Below, in pieces: positions 13,152 to 26,700 of a stretch of DNA of 64,000 bases. Position 1 is the first letter of the stretch; every line of letters starts with the position of its first letter. The DNA is from Symsagittifera roscoffensis. Lineage: Eukaryota > Xenacoelomorpha > Acoela > Convolutidae. The stretch lies in NCBI RefSeq assembly GCF_963678635.1, contig NC_087070.1, positions 9,520,539 through 9,584,538 of the forward strand, read 5' to 3'. Under the pieces are notes generated by a model that saw only the letters and a list, made by a program, of their open reading frames with translations, was not told where the DNA came from and made no database searches. The translations under genes and the position numbers were made by a program.

Positions 13152-14016
13152 TGTAACATTCGTCTACTGCAGTCACACATGAGGCTTAAGAAAAATAGGC
13201 CCCATAACCATTGGCTCAAGAGTCAGGGACACTATCTCTTGTGTTTTTCTACCTCAAATCAGTCGGAGCCAATTCGGTTCGTTTGTGACATGAGACTACG
13301 ACCCGTTACAGCTTAAAGGCTACTACTAAAATATTCCCCCCACTCTAGAATTAGGAACGTCGCCATACTTAGGTCTCTAGATACCCAAAATACATGAACG
13401 CCGTTAAAAACCGGGTCGGAACAATCCGCTTAGTTACTTTTTATTGGACAGTGGAACTTTGATCCACTCGCCTTATCTCAACATAACTATCATAAAATAC
13501 ACTCAAGAAATTTAAATTGAGAACTCACATGTCGATGCGCTTGAGTATAAGGAGTAATTAAAAGATGAGCAGCTCGAGAATCAAATAATATAACTAAATA
13601 AGTTTGATGCTAATTAGTTTTAACAACAGAAGTAAGTTCTGTCTCAAGAATCAAAGTTTCTGTATGAACCATCGGGACACTCGAGTTGTCCTCTCTTCCA
13701 TTGAATGTTCACTCTGTTCCGTTCGAATAATCTTCCTTTCTCAAGTCTGTGTTATATTCTCCTGTTTTCGGGATAAGACAGCTCTACTCTCTTATTATTT
13801 CGTATCGAGAAATTGCGAATAGCAATTTCCCTCCTTTTTCTTGAGTAGTTTCCCGCAATTGTTAATTCGGACGTTCTGGTTTTTCACTTTTTGTTTTCAG
13901 TTGGTTCGAGAAAACTGAGCATGACAGGCTCCATTCGAAATTTTTTAAAATTAAAACTTCACTCCAAAATCACGTGTTTCTCAAGGTCAAACCTCCAGAC
14001 ATGACCGACTGGCACA
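13152..14016 (-). repeat. 3' LTR of element A
   Basis: In sense it begins TGTGCCAGTCGGTCA and ends GAATGTTACA, the TG...CA ends of LTRs. It matches 34892-35778 along its length. Confidence 0.95.
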
Positions 14017-14028
14017 TACTCCCCGGAC
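14017..14028 (-). promoter_or_regulatory. Polypurine tract of element A
   Basis: Sense GTCCGGGGAGTA directly abuts the TG start of the 3' LTR, the expected place of the plus-strand primer. The same decamer occurs at three internal sites (24351-24360, 26683-26692, 26737-26746). Confidence 0.75.
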
Positions 14029-14455
14029 TCGAGATCGATGTCCTCATCGCGTGTTGTCATCTGCCAGTGAGTCCCAGAGAACCGAGTGTTGCTCAAGATA
14101 CAGTGCCAGTGGTCATTTACAGAAGTTTGCATCGGACTTAAGTTTATCTACCTTCCAAAATTCACAACCATATAAAATTTTCACACTATCGCTAAACAGC
14201 AATCAAAATCTGCACACACCTGCACCCATGAATCCCCGCTTTTTAAGCTGGTAATTTTAAAATTTCTTTTGTCCTATTCAGTCAGGAAATTGTCATGCAT
14301 CATTTTGATTTATATAATAGATCTATCATATTAATAACAATATCTTATTCGTCTAAAATTTCTTTTTCGTGAACCCGGATTTCATCCGAGTTCACCCTCG
14401 AGCCCCCTCCCTCTCAAGACTCAAGACTCTAGAATTTTCCCTTCGAGCCACCGGC
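14029..14455 (-). other. 3' untranslated stretch of element A
   Basis: Lies between the end of the second coding block and the polypurine tract. It is conserved with 58111-58526 of element B and shows no coding frame of its own. Confidence 0.7.
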
Positions 14456-17400
14456 TCACCTCGTGTCCTTCGCCCTCGAGGTACCCGACACCGGTGTTCT
14501 TGACACTGTAATTTGTTCCAACAGTGCTTCTTCGTCATCGGAGCTGATCACAATTTCCTCCCAGGCCTTCAGCTGTTCATATGATCGCATCCACTCCCTC
14601 TGCTCTTGCAACCTCTTCGATTGATTTGGTAAGCTCTTTACCTTCGACTCCCGGTTCAAACAGAAGGAATTGTGAAGACTCATGCTTATATTCTTCGCCA
14701 GGTCCTCCTCTAGTATCGATTCTCTCGCTCTAGAATTGTCTCTGGATACTCTGCCCACTCTTTTCCACCCCGTCGTGATCGCATTTCGATGGGTTAGCAG
14801 AGGTCTCTTGAAGGCATCTGGTCCTATCTCGGCTTGGAGTTGTCGATATTCCTTTTGATGTTTCCTCATGTGGTCCTTTGTCACCAGATATAACCAGGAT
14901 GTTAACGTCGCACGAAACCAAGGAAAGAATCTCAGGCGGCTCCATATATGTCTGATCTCCACTGGTATGGCGAATACCTTGCATGCGGTCTCGAACAACT
15001 CAAAATCCTGCTGTAATCTATCGCATGAATCGATTCAGCTGTTGCCGTTCTCGATTCTCTATACTTCGCTATGTTTTCTTCCATCCATCGTAGAGCCAGC
15101 ATCGTGCTCACCACCAAGATGGTCACCTTTTGTCGATGCTCCGGTAGTCCCAACGACTTAATTTCTTCTATGTCCCAGATCAGACAGAGATTGGCGCGGT
15201 CTGGGTACCACAATGTCTGCGCCAGACAGTGGCATGGACAGTCCCCATGCGTGAGGTCGATGCTTCTAAGATTGCGTTCTCCCGAGGCTTCTAGGAGAGG
15301 CTCAAGTTCCATCATTTTCTCGTGTATCACGTCGACTTCTTCCGAGCTTGGAGCACCTACTGCGGGTTTCCCCACCACGTTTTGCCTTCCATGATCACTT
15401 GTGTTTTCGCTCTCCAAGCCTAGGAGTTCTTCACCCCAGATTTCACTCAAATCGTCTCTTTGTTCCTTCGGTACTGCCCCTCGGATCTTCCTCAACAGCT
15501 TGTGTGAATGATGCGACATCCGAGCTAGTCTCACGCACTTGGGCACTGAGAAGGCTTTGTCTATCAATACCCTCTGGCTGGACACCTCCACCATCGCCAT
15601 GTGCAGTGGATAGTGGCTTCCACATAGGTTAGCCAACACTGACCCCACTGAGGATTTCGCATTTAGAGGCAATCCATAGGCTTCGCTCATGGGAAATCCC
15701 ATCTCCGCCTCGAGTCCAATCTTCCAACTCTTGATGTGCTTCTGGTTCACTTGTAACACTCCGAGCCATGACTCCACGCTCAACGCGGTCACCAGGTGGT
15801 GTTCTGACTCTAGCCTCTCCAGTGACTGGAGACTACACATTCTTGAGAAAAATCCCAAGGCTGTCGCTAGGTTTACGATGCTACTCGCGTAACATTCAGT
15901 CACTATCTGTATCTCGCTCTTCTCCCTTTCGGTGATATCCTCAAACCAGGTGATGAGGTCCTCTTTCTGGAAAGACTGTATCCTGACGCATGATCGTCCA
16001 TCACAAGTATGCTCGCCGTTGCCACATGTCGAATCAAGACAACTGCCCGGCTCCATTCTCTTCACCGACCCTGTTCCACTCGTCACCTCACTCGACTCTT
16101 TCATCTGAGGCAGGATCAGTCTATGTACTGTACTCAAGGTCGCCAAATCCTCATCCTCTGTCGGTGCCAATATCACTCGCTCAGTGACCCCCTCAATCAG
16201 GCTCGCATGGGGATGTGGACACCAGGAGGGTCTGAGTAATTTCCATACCACTCCCAGATTCGTGGTCAACACGCCATTCCCGTTGCCCATTTTTAGTTCC
16301 ACTCTTTTACTTGAGCGTGGCACACTTATCACTTCCGGCTTTCTCTCGAGAATCAGACCCAGGCTAGGTCTCTCTCTCTCCACAGTGTCTATCTCCATTA
16401 TCTTCTCTGTCCAGAACTTCAGTAGCTCCGCCACCTCATCGTTTCTGTGGGCACCTCCGGCTTCCAAGTCCAAGAAGGGGTTGTACGCCATTCCCATCAC
16501 TCCAGAAACATACTGGTACTCTCCCTTTTTGTTGAGTTTTAAGTACTCCCCTGACGAAGCCAGGTTGCGGTGAACGTCGTTTTTCTCCTCGAACTTCTTG
16601 TTGTAGAACCTTCATATCTCATCTAACTTCCTATGGCTCTCCAGAGATTGCCTAGAACCATCCTCCCTCTCTATTCCAGTACTCTGGTACACATTCAAGA
16701 TGACTGTGGAGACTCTCCTTTCCAGCGTCTTGCTTCCAACTGCTCTCTGATGACATGCTAGGATGGTACTGTCAGTCATCATCGACATCGTTCATCTCAA
16801 GAAACAGGTTGCATCTTTCCTTCTTGCCAGACTCAAGCCTGAGTTGTCCCTGGCGACGTGCTGCATCAGCATTCGATATATCTCTAGATTCTTGCCTCCC
16901 AGCTTCAACTTATCGTACGAAGTCAGTGTCTCCAGCTCTATCCCCAACAGGCTCCACGCGAACATCAGTTGTCCTGCAGTCCTGATAAAGGGATTCGCCA
17001 TCAGCGGCGGTGCCGATGAGGGTGTCCTCATAGCCTCTTCAAAATGATCCTTCAATAAGTTTTGCCAGGATCTCTTCAACTGGTTCGCCAATTCTATCTT
17101 GTTAACCTCAGCCTTCTGCTGGGTGGCCCAACTGTGTCGTTTGCGGGCTACTCCACTGTTCAATTTCTTCAAGCAGTCTTCCATTTCCTTCAATGTCCCA
17201 AGGGCTATCCACCACGGTCGGGAGGTATTTCTGGTTTTATTCTTCTCAAGAGGATCGCTGGTCACTTGTTTCCCAATAGCCTGATGTTCACTTGAGACCC
17301 ATTCTTTGCCGACGTCTACCTCCCAGGTCTGCCCGCTCGTCGAACCTCGCTTCATTTTTATTCTCTGAGGTTTGAAATCTTCCTCCGTCACTGAGCTAGT

Positions 17401-20099
17401 GGGGTTTTCCATTTCTTTTTCTATGTCGAGCAGTTTCCTCGGTTCATAGCTACTCTTGTAGGCTGCCGTCTTCCATCGCGCCAGAACCATGGGGGCCGTC
17501 TCTCTCAAGTCCTTTTCCGAGACCGCGTCAGCTGAAGGACTGCCCAATCCCTCCACGTCTCTCTTCCTCTTGCGATACCTCACGTCTTTATTCGGGGGCG
17601 TCGTCGTTATCATCACTGATTCAACTTCCTTCTCTCCAGCCAACTCTTGCCTCCCCCTGCTCGAGCCTTAAGGATAATAGTACTTTTAATCATATTACTA
17701 GTTCCTACCTTATCACCCTTTGTATATTTAATTATTTTATTGTCAGGTTTCTGTTTCGGAGTAGAGCTGTCTTTACATTTGTCTTCTCTGGTCTTTCTTG
17801 ATGTTTTCCTCAACTCGACCATCTTGCTCAGCAGCTCTCCTCTAGCTTTCTCCTCTAAACCCGTCCCCATCAGGACAAGTTCACCGAACTTCACCACCGT
17901 GTCCCACAGTTCCTCTTTAAAATTGTCCAATGTGGTGTCTTCATCCACTTCTCGATTGAAATCGCTCAAGAATTCTTGCCAAGCATCTTTGTCCAGAGTG
18001 CCCAGGAAGGCGTCTTTGTTTCCCTCGAAGGTATTCTTCTCCCCTCTCCGCACTCAAGAAGATCATTCCCATGCTGGGATTCTCGCTCGTCAATGACAAC
18101 TCTGGGTCCTTGCGGGGGGATGAGGTCAGAGGTGGCGTGGGGGTATCTGCCCAGTTTTCTTCACTCAGATCCTTCAACAGTTCCTGCGCAGTGAACTCCT
18201 CCTCCGCTGGCTTCTGCTCCGGTGTTTTTCCCACCTCCATATCCTCTCCTGCCTCACTGAGAGTTTCATCCATGCTCTCGTCTCCCGACTCTGCTTCTCT
18301 TCTCTCAAGAATCCTCCTGAATCGATCTTCCACGGTGCCACTCCTTTTATCCCCAGGGGTGTCCACCGATAGGGGTGATGGTGTCGTTGGATTCGTCCCC
18401 TTGTGCTCTGTCAGTACCACGTACAATGGACCTGCTGCATCCAGCTCCTTCCCTTCCTGTCTCTTTTTCACCTGCTCTAGTCCGTGAGGTGCCCGGTATC
18501 TCCTTGTGGCAAGCAGTATCTCGTCGTCTCTCAGCGCGATATGCCCTTCATTCACTATTATCCTGCCATCGTCCCACACCGGCAACTTATTCTCCAGATT
18601 TGCTCACTCAATTATTCTCAAGGCATCTCGCGCCTCGAATTTCGGGGGCAATGACCCTCTCATTTTCTTCGCTTGAGTGGTCCATGGGCTTATCTTCGCA
18701 TCGCTGGTATGAAAATAAACCGATGCAGTGTAGCCGATGAAGAGCGGATCCCAGCCGTCGGTGAACTCCTTCTGCTGTTCTTCGGTTGGGGTTCTCGCGT
18801 AAAGGGATGGGACCACCAGGAAACTGTTCATCCCCAGGGTCATTCTCCTCACTATGGGGAACTCAGGAATGCTCGCTGGCAGGACTTCTTTCTCCAATAT
18901 CGCCTCCAGCTCCTTCTTCACTAGCTCGAAGCTTTTCGTCCATGCTGGAATTCTCAAGATTTCTCGCCCATTGGCTGTCAAGGGATTCAAGTTCCAGAAC
19001 TTGGGGTAAGTTTTGATGGGGCCCTCGCGCTTGCCTCCCATCCGGCATTGCAGTTGTCCTCGGAAACTGTACACGACCAACTCCGGATCCTTCACCTTTC
19101 CGAAGAGCACCGTGCTGCTCATTTGTGTCCTTAGCACCTCTTGCTGACACCAGTTAAGTGTCGTTCCATCTAATACGCTTATGAGGCTCATGTGGGTCAC
19201 CGAGTATCGATAAGCAGTCACCAGAGGATCTGGAAACGCGAACGTGACGGCCGGTCCATAGATACAGGTCACGACCTCCCCTAGCCCCCGGATCATCCCC
19301 ATGGGGTCCGATCTCATGGCCAGGCATAGGTCCGTCAATAGGGGCATGCCTCCATTCACTCTTCTCCATTCCTCTCTTGTCTTCGGGCTCTTCTCTTCAC
19401 CAGTCAGGTGCCTGTTTTGCATCTGTAGGTACTGCACTAGCAGCGTCTTTAGCCCGGCCGCACACTTGTACGAGTAGGTATCCATACTTGAGTGTGTTCT
19501 TCCCATCGACAGGGGCTCCCCGTACCTCATCAATTGGTGAAATGAGGTCAGTTCACCGTGGGTCAGAAGTACTAACGTCAAGTATCCGTCTATTCTGAGG
19601 GTATCCACGCCACGACTGAACATGTATGCTGGGCCCATATTGAACAAGTACCTCGGGTAAACCAGGTACATCGCCAGCAACAGACTGATAGGCATATTCA
19701 ATACCTCCTGTATGAACGCTTTAAAGATAGTCTCCTTCGCACAGTACACTCCGGCCAGGAACTCTTTTCCCCAACAAGGACTCAAGAACTCGAGAATCTC
19801 ATGATCCCTCCTCGTCCTTAGCTCACCCCTCGCGTGCTCCTTCCAGAACCCTCCAATCGTGACCTCATTGGCTGCTGTGACGAACCTGCCAACCGTCATC
19901 TCCATTTTCTCAGCTATTCCCAGTTGCTCCTCAAGAAAATCCCAGATCTGCTTCACCAGAAGCGGCGCATCTTCTCTTGTTTTCCCCGTGGCGTTTTCCA
20001 ATCTTGGTGTTAAGAAGGGCCACTTGCCTCCCTCTTGTGCCAACCGATGCACCATCGACTCTAGTTGCTTCTCCGATGCGGCCACGTTCTTCCTTTCGT

Positions 20100-20830
20100 T
20101 GTTCGGCCCTCTAGATCTGCTGGTTGAGCTCGTGATGGTCAACTCCATGACCCGAAACCACAGACTAGCCGTCAGGTGAGCCACCACTGGATGATCGTCC
20201 CTTATAATCGGGCTGAGCTTGAGTTGCCTGGCGAAGTTGGATATCTCCAACAAGAGGACCTCGTCTAATACGATGAGGATGTCGGCCAACTCGTAAAAGC
20301 CTCTCAACGCATGGGAGACATCCGCCCATGCCGCCGCGAGTTCTGATCTGCGCAGTCTCAAGTTCGTCGGTTCCAATTCTCGGTTGGGAGCTGCCATCAG
20401 GACACGCCACCCATTCCCCTCTGCGATCAAGATCAAGACCGCGTACACAAATTGCAGAGCAAGCGACATGTTCGAGTACCCGGGGGACGTTGTGAACGCC
20501 ACTTTTGTCTTGGAGCCGAACCTTGAGGCGACATTCTCTTGTACTTCATTTATAGCCGCGAATAAAGTCTGGATGGCCTCCCAGATCCTCTTTGGTGTAG
20601 GCTCACCACCCTTGAGCTGCTCAAGAAATCCCGTTGCTTGCAGATGATCGTTCATCCCTGCAAACAGTAGTAACTCAGGTTCGCAGGGCATTTCTGACTT
20701 CATTGCCACCACCAGGGTCAACATCTGGTTTAGCTCCGCTCCCGGCAAGGCATATATCAGAGTTTCTGGCCAAAACAACTTGGGAGACGTTCCTTCAAAA
20801 TCTGATCCTGCCACGATAACCAACCTTGCT
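20100..20830 (-). other. Second, weaker SGNH-like module of element A
   Basis: Downstream of the first module comes a Rossmann-like pattern with VIVAGSDFEG, ALPGAELNQM, LLFAGMNDHL and later WADVSHALRGF. These could be diverged SGNH blocks I, II, III and V. The assignment rests on motif order only. Confidence 0.45.
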
Positions 20831-21559
20831 GCAGCTGGGTCTGCCCTGTCGTAAACTGCCAAGGTTTTGGCCAGCTGCGTCTGTCCGCAGGGTTTCCCGT
20901 ATCGGGGGTCATTGGCTAATCTTGTGCCTTCATATGCGGCGTCTGGTAACTCCATTTCTCTCGGGTCCATCAGTTTGTCTACCACTCTCAACTGTGCTGG
21001 AGTGGCCACTCTAATTCTGGCAATGCTGGTTCGGTGTTTGGGAGGCTCCACCACCAGTCCCGGGCTCCCCAATGACTTGAGAGGTCTGTAATTAATCGGT
21101 CCCATCACCGATTTTATGGGAATTCCAGTCAGATCCGCCGTCTCCATCAACTTCGCTCTCGAGAAATGTGTTTCATGAGCCTTCAACCAGTCCACGCACT
21201 GGTGTCTCCCCAAGTCTTCGTGTGATACCTGCTCAAGACCCAAAGTTCTCGCTAGCTCCAGCCTACATTCCAGATCCTCCAGATCCAGTTCCTTGACCTT
21301 CTCCTCATATTTCGACCTGCTGGTCTCCAGTGGCTTTTCTGCCCTCTTCTTCTCCGCAACCACCACTGAGGACATTATCGACCCCTGAGGAGTTGCTGAT
21401 GTCGCTTCATCAGCTTCCATGGGCGCGGTGCTTGGTAACTTGGTCCGGCTGTTCCTCGAACTGTCTCTAGAATCGGCTCTCTCGCTTAAGCGACTGGACA
21501 AAGACCTCGGGTTGTAGAAGGGTGGGTTTGGAGGTGGTCCGAACGTGACCTGCGCCGTC

Positions 21560-22110
21560 TCCAGCAACTCTGCCTCCAGCGCACATATGTGTCTTTGGAA
21601 GACGTTGTTCAACCACTCCACCCCTCTGGGCCTATCAAAGTGAATGCCATCCGCAGATGCGTCGTCAGGGAAAGAGGATAGCTCCATTTGCTCAGCCACG
21701 TCCAGTAGCCGAAGGGGAAGGACACTCCTTTGATGTATCTTCCTGATTGTTTCGTTCAGGCTTCGCACTTTGTTGTTCATCTCCACTGCATGTTGATCCG
21801 CTCCCATGTTGTAGGGAACGGTACATACCGTGAGAATGGCCGGATCCATTTGGATCCGTATTTCCTCGAGAATGCAGCTCATCTTGTCGTGCAGCCTTGT
21901 CACCTTCCTTGCTTCCCCCCTGGACACGTCGTTCGTCCCGACCATCAGGGTGACCGTGTATGCACTTACCATCCCTAACATCTCAAGTGTCGCTAACATC
22001 TGCGGCGTTGCGGCTCCGGCGAAGCTCAAGATTCCCGTTTGCCAATGGGACTGGATCCGGGTCAGCACCCGCAGCAAGCTGTCCCCAATGATCAAGTGAA
22101 CCACGCCTTC
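21560..22110 (-). other. SGNH/GDSL hydrolase module of element A
   Basis: Motifs in order: IIGDSLLR (block I, nucleophile Ser), FAGAATPQM (block II Gly), MVGTNDVS (block III Asn) and DGIHFD (block V, Asp-x-x-His). Spacing of about 30, 40 and 90 residues fits the SGNH superfamily. Members are esterases, lipases, acetyl-hydrolases or non-catalytic carbohydrate/lipid binders; the substrate here is unknown. CR1/L2-type LINEs are known to carry an esterase of this fold in ORF1. Confidence 0.8.
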
Positions 22111-23307
22111 AGGCACTCGCGGATGCGTGAAGTACTCCACCCAAGTCGCGTCGTGGAAGCAATCTCTCCTCTCCCTCTGCGCCGCGTTCCAGTCTATCCG
22201 ATTGTGCTTGCGATATCTCCCTTCCGTATTCTTCTTGTAGCTCGAGATCACCACACTCCTGACAGGTTGCTCCCCCCACGTCGAGGGTAAGTCCGCTCTT
22301 GCCGGACTCTCGCGACTCCTCAGCTGTAGCCGCTCCTGCAACTCTTTCAATCGTGACGAGTTGCCACTCACCTGACTACTACCCGGGGTCGAACTCGGTG
22401 TATATCCAGGCAACGCGACGTCCATCAATGGTCGTATTACTTGAGTCTCCAATCCACGCAGGGAGGACGCTGATTCGGGCGGTATCCATACCTCCAGCCC
22501 CTCGTTCATATGTTCTTGAGCCGCACGGTCGAGGTTGAATCGTCCCTTCGACCTAGGAGCTTCATCTACTTCCATGCGTGACTCTGGCCTTGAGCCAGTC
22601 ACTACCCGTTCTTTGGGCCTAGCCCCTTTCTGCATATCGAGCTCGCGTTGTTGTCGCTGGATCCTCTCAAGTTTTGCCTGATCTCTCTCGAGAGCCTGCT
22701 TCAGCTGCTCACAATTCGTGGCATTCTCCCGCACCCTTTCTGCCTGTAGCTGTTCAGATCTCATCATGTCCAGTTCTCTCCGCGCTTGATCCCTCTCAAG
22801 CACCGCTTGATCCCGGTCGAGGTTCGCCTTGTTCCTTTCCCGCTGGGTCCTCTCGAGTTCTCTCTTCATGGCACTGACGTCCGGATAAACTTCCCCCGTC
22901 TGCTGTGCCCGTGTCATCGATAGTACTTTACTCGTACTCTGGCTCGTGGACCTGACTGATGGTCTGACCGGCAGTGGGAATTCCCCCGCGCCATACTCCG
23001 TATTGTTGTTCAGGCCAGGGTTCCTCGCCAAATCGAACCCCCTTATCGCCCCATCCACGTTCCAGGACAGCCATCTGGTTTGTTCTTGATTGGACACTCC
23101 ATCATTGGTGTAGCCTACCGTCAAAACCCCTTCTGTCGCAGACTCCCGACACTCGCCCTGTTCCTCCAATTGGAGGATGGCATTCAGCATCACTGCCGTT
23201 CTCTCGTCCACTTGAGTATAATCCAGGTCCCTCAGCCGCCTGTACAATCCGTCAAGTGTGGGCTTTTTCAGAGCCGATGGCATGGACTTCCAGAATCGAT
23301 CTGCCAT

Positions 23308-23745
23308 TTCTGTGATTTCAATTGAGTCCCTGAGTATTAGCAACTTGAGTTTTACCTGAGCAACTTGAGTTTTACCTGAGCAACTTGAGTTATCTTTTTG
23401 AGATATCGTTTTCTTCCTTCAATTGAATATAGATGAGTAGTCAATGTGAGTTCAACAAATCAATCTGAAAATAACACCCAATTTTTAAGACCGACAAGCT
23501 GTGTCTCTAACCAGAAAACCCCATTATTTTTATAATTAAAAACCCTCTTCTTTTTGCCCTACTAAAATAGTTCAATTGAAATTTTCTAAAAACATGCAGA
23601 TACATTTTATGTTTTAGCACCATCAATCATTTAAAATAATAATTGTCATGCCAATCACCCCTAAGATCCCTTACCTGTTTTGTACCCCAGCACCTAGCTC
23701 AAGACTCCTCCCTCACCCCCGACTCGACACCCCCGTGTACCCGAC
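23308..23745 (-). promoter_or_regulatory. Inter-block region of element A with 3' splice acceptor-like site and 20-bp repeats
   Basis: Between gag-pol and the second block. Plus strand 23341-23390 holds two and a half copies of CAACTTGAGTTTTACCTGAG. In sense, TTATTTTCAG followed by ATTGATTTG (about 23462-23482) looks like a 3' splice site. Element B has TTCTGTTTTCAG at the matching place. Confidence 0.5.
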
Positions 23746-26700
23746 TCAGGCGATGCTCAAGTAGTACTTCTTATGAAGATACACCACTATCTCAGTTTCT
23801 GCAAAGACTACATGTATGATAGCGTACAATTCCCTTGGGCTCAGTTTGCCCCTGTTTGGGTCATACACCGGCATTGAGACCTCTGTTATCCCTCTTTCAA
23901 TCATGAAGTCTCGTAGTCTTGTTAGTGCCAACATTACGTGTTCGGGATCAATTGTGTTCCTGTCATTGACCCTCGTCACTAGGAAGCACAGGTATTTCCC
24001 CGGGACTTGTGCTACTGATGGTGGGAGCGCTGACATCCCTCCCAGTCCTAGTCTCTGTCTGAACAGAAACTCTACGTTCTGGTATTCTCTCTTGAAGTCA
24101 GCTTCCAGTCTTGATTTGAAACTCATGTCTTTCGTGATGCAGATCGCGCTCGTTCTGTTTGACAGGATGAAGTCACTATCTGTTATCATGATGTTTTCCG
24201 AGTACTGATTGGGTATTTCAAATTTCGTTTTGAAATTCCGGCCTATGTTAGGCTCTGGCTCTTGTTCTTCCAGTTCTAATTCGCTTGTTTCTCTCACTTC
24301 CTTGAGCTTCTTTATCGTCAAATTTTCGGTGTGGGTAAGTCCTACCCCCACTCCCCGGACAACAATTTTTATCGACGTCCCCGTCGATGTTGTCGGGTCT
24401 GAATTGTCCTGAGGAATGTCCAGTGGCCTGTCTGTTGCCGTCCATCCGAAAAGAGGGTCCTCTGTCTTCATGTAATTTGCCGCTGATACATCGACTTGTT
24501 CAATGCTTTGTCCTCCATGGCCTTCGTCTTTGACGTCGCGTATCCACTCTAGTATCCTCAAGTTCGTGTTCTCCCTCCTCTCTATCTCGCTCTGTTCGAG
24601 GTCCGTCTCCATTTCTGGTGTCGAGTAATCTTCCTGCGGATAGTGTCGACCATCATCAATGACCTGCCATTCCTCTTCGGCTTCCAGTTCGCCTGCACTC
24701 AGTAATTCCTCACCCAATTTGTCTGGCTGTATCTTGTCAATCAAGAAGTCATCCCCGTATTTGTTGTATCTCATACCTGTCCGTTTACGATTGCCAGTTC
24801 TGGTTCCAGTGATATTGGTCGATCTGGCTCCATCCACTTCGGCACATCATCTTGCTCCGGGTCGTTCCAGTCTTCTTCTGCAAACGATCCTGCTTCAGAC
24901 TCCACCTCTATCTTTTCATTGTCGTCCAAGCTCAAGTTTTCATTGCCATCATTTTTCTCTCTGGTGCCCTATTCATTCACTTCACACGCTGGCTCTACCA
25001 CCAGGTACTCGAGACCCTCCATGTCTTTCGGTAGGCACCAGTCTTCCGGGGACGGGACGTGAGGCTTCAGATTTTCGTAATGTGCTGCTCGCCCAGTACT
25101 CAAGCGGTAGAACCGTCCTTGTTGATGTACTTCCATTATCATGAATGGTCCCCTCCACTTCTTGAGTAGTTTCTTTGTTCCCTTGGGCGGTATGACATTT
25201 TGGAAGGCCCACACGTACTGGCCCACTTCATATGGTTTTGCTTGTAATATTTTTTCGTCATACTTCTTGCGTTGTCTCATTTGCGCTTGCGCCGTGTTCC
25301 TCCTGCATAGCTCGTTTAGCTCTTGTTGTCTTTTGATCGCTTCCTTCACATATGCCTGAGGCGACGTCCTCTTCCCCTCGTATTCTGGGTAGAAGAATGT
25401 TAGAGTCATTGCCCTCTCCCTGCCCGTCAACATCATGAAAGGACTGATGCCCGTCGTTGAGTGCTGTGTACTGTTATAGGCTCCTACTACCTGTGGCAAG
25501 TATTTGTCCCAGTCCGTCATGTATCTTGAGCAGTACACCCTTAACATGTTGACCAGTGTCCTGTTCTGTCTCTCTACCAACCCATTGGTCTATGGATGAT
25601 AGGTCGTCGAGTGTGCTTGAGCAATGTGCGATCTCTTCATCAATTCTTTTGTCAAGTCCCCCACAAAAGCTTTGCCGTTGTCCGACTGGAAAGTCATTGG
25701 ACAACCATACCGCGATATCCAATGCGTTATCAAATGTCTCCTCGGCCGAGGCGGTTTGGCACGGGACCGCTTCCGCCAACTTTGTGAAGTGATCTATTAT
25801 AACCAGTATCTGGTTATATCCCGACTCCGTCATGCAGATTTTTTGATGGTCTATCTGCACCACTTCATTGAACTCTGAGCTCTCAACGGACTTGAGGGGA
25901 AACTTTATCTTCCTTGGGTCTTTTACCTGGAGACATGCCAGGCAGGCATTCACCCATCTCTCGCAAGCTTTTTTCATTCCTGGCCAATCAAACCTGTGAA
26001 GTATCCTTTGTTGTACTCTGTCTATCGCCTGGTGGCCCATCTGGTCATTTGATCTGAAAAGCACCTCCGTTTGGTACAATTGTGGTAGTATGATGAGGTT
26101 GTGTTTGTGTAATATCTTTTCCTCATCTCTCCTCTTGCACGCTACCACCCCATCAGCTGTGTGATAAAGTAAGTCTTTCTTTTCTTTATAGAACTGGCTC
26201 AAGATCTTGTAGCTGTCTTCCTCAAGTTCCCCCTTCTCCTTGACCCCCGACTGGATCCATTTGGAGAGGTTACTTGTCATTTTGTCATTCTTCTGGGCTC
26301 TTATTAGGTCTGACAGCCTATATCTCGCCTTGACATGCTCCTTTAGCGCCATGATCTGTCCATTCATCTCACCAGGGCTGTGGATGTTGTCACTCAGTTT
26401 CACGCATATCATCCTTTTCACGATTTTCATGTCGTCTTCTGGTACCAGATTCGTTCTGACGTTTGAATTGCACGATAGTTCCCTGAATGGCTTTCTTGAA
26501 ACCGCTATTCTCTCAAGTTCTTCACCACCTCTTATCTCTTGTATGTCCAGATTGTACGTTCCTGAAGATGGGTCAGTTTGTAACTCCCTGTCGTGGTGCC
26601 TTGTCTTCTCTTCCGCTAATATCATGCACAGAATGTCTTGGCCTTCGCTGCTCTCATCCGAGTCTTCATCCCATTCTTCACGCTCCCCGGACAATTTTCC

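Larger units (their letters stand above)
14456..23307 (-). pseudogene. Element A second coding block (SGNH hydrolase modules, Cys/His region)
   Basis: An 8.85-kb coding block downstream of gag-pol, where retroviruses keep env. It starts MADRFWKSMP, the same start as element B. In order it shows: a short N-terminal region; a strongly predicted coiled coil of Arg/Glu/Gln-rich heptads (about 22.65-22.88 kb); a full SGNH/GDSL hydrolase motif set (about 21.56-22.11 kb); a second SGNH-like module (about 20.1-20.83 kb); long unrecognised regions; a Cys/His cluster near 16.0 kb; and a conserved C-terminus. There is no signal peptide, transmembrane helix or fusion-like stretch, so it is not an envelope gene. 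It is broken about five times, but very long stretches stay open (one exceeds 4.7 kb). Expression is probably from a spliced RNA. Function is unknown apart from the hydrolase resemblance. Confidence 0.85.
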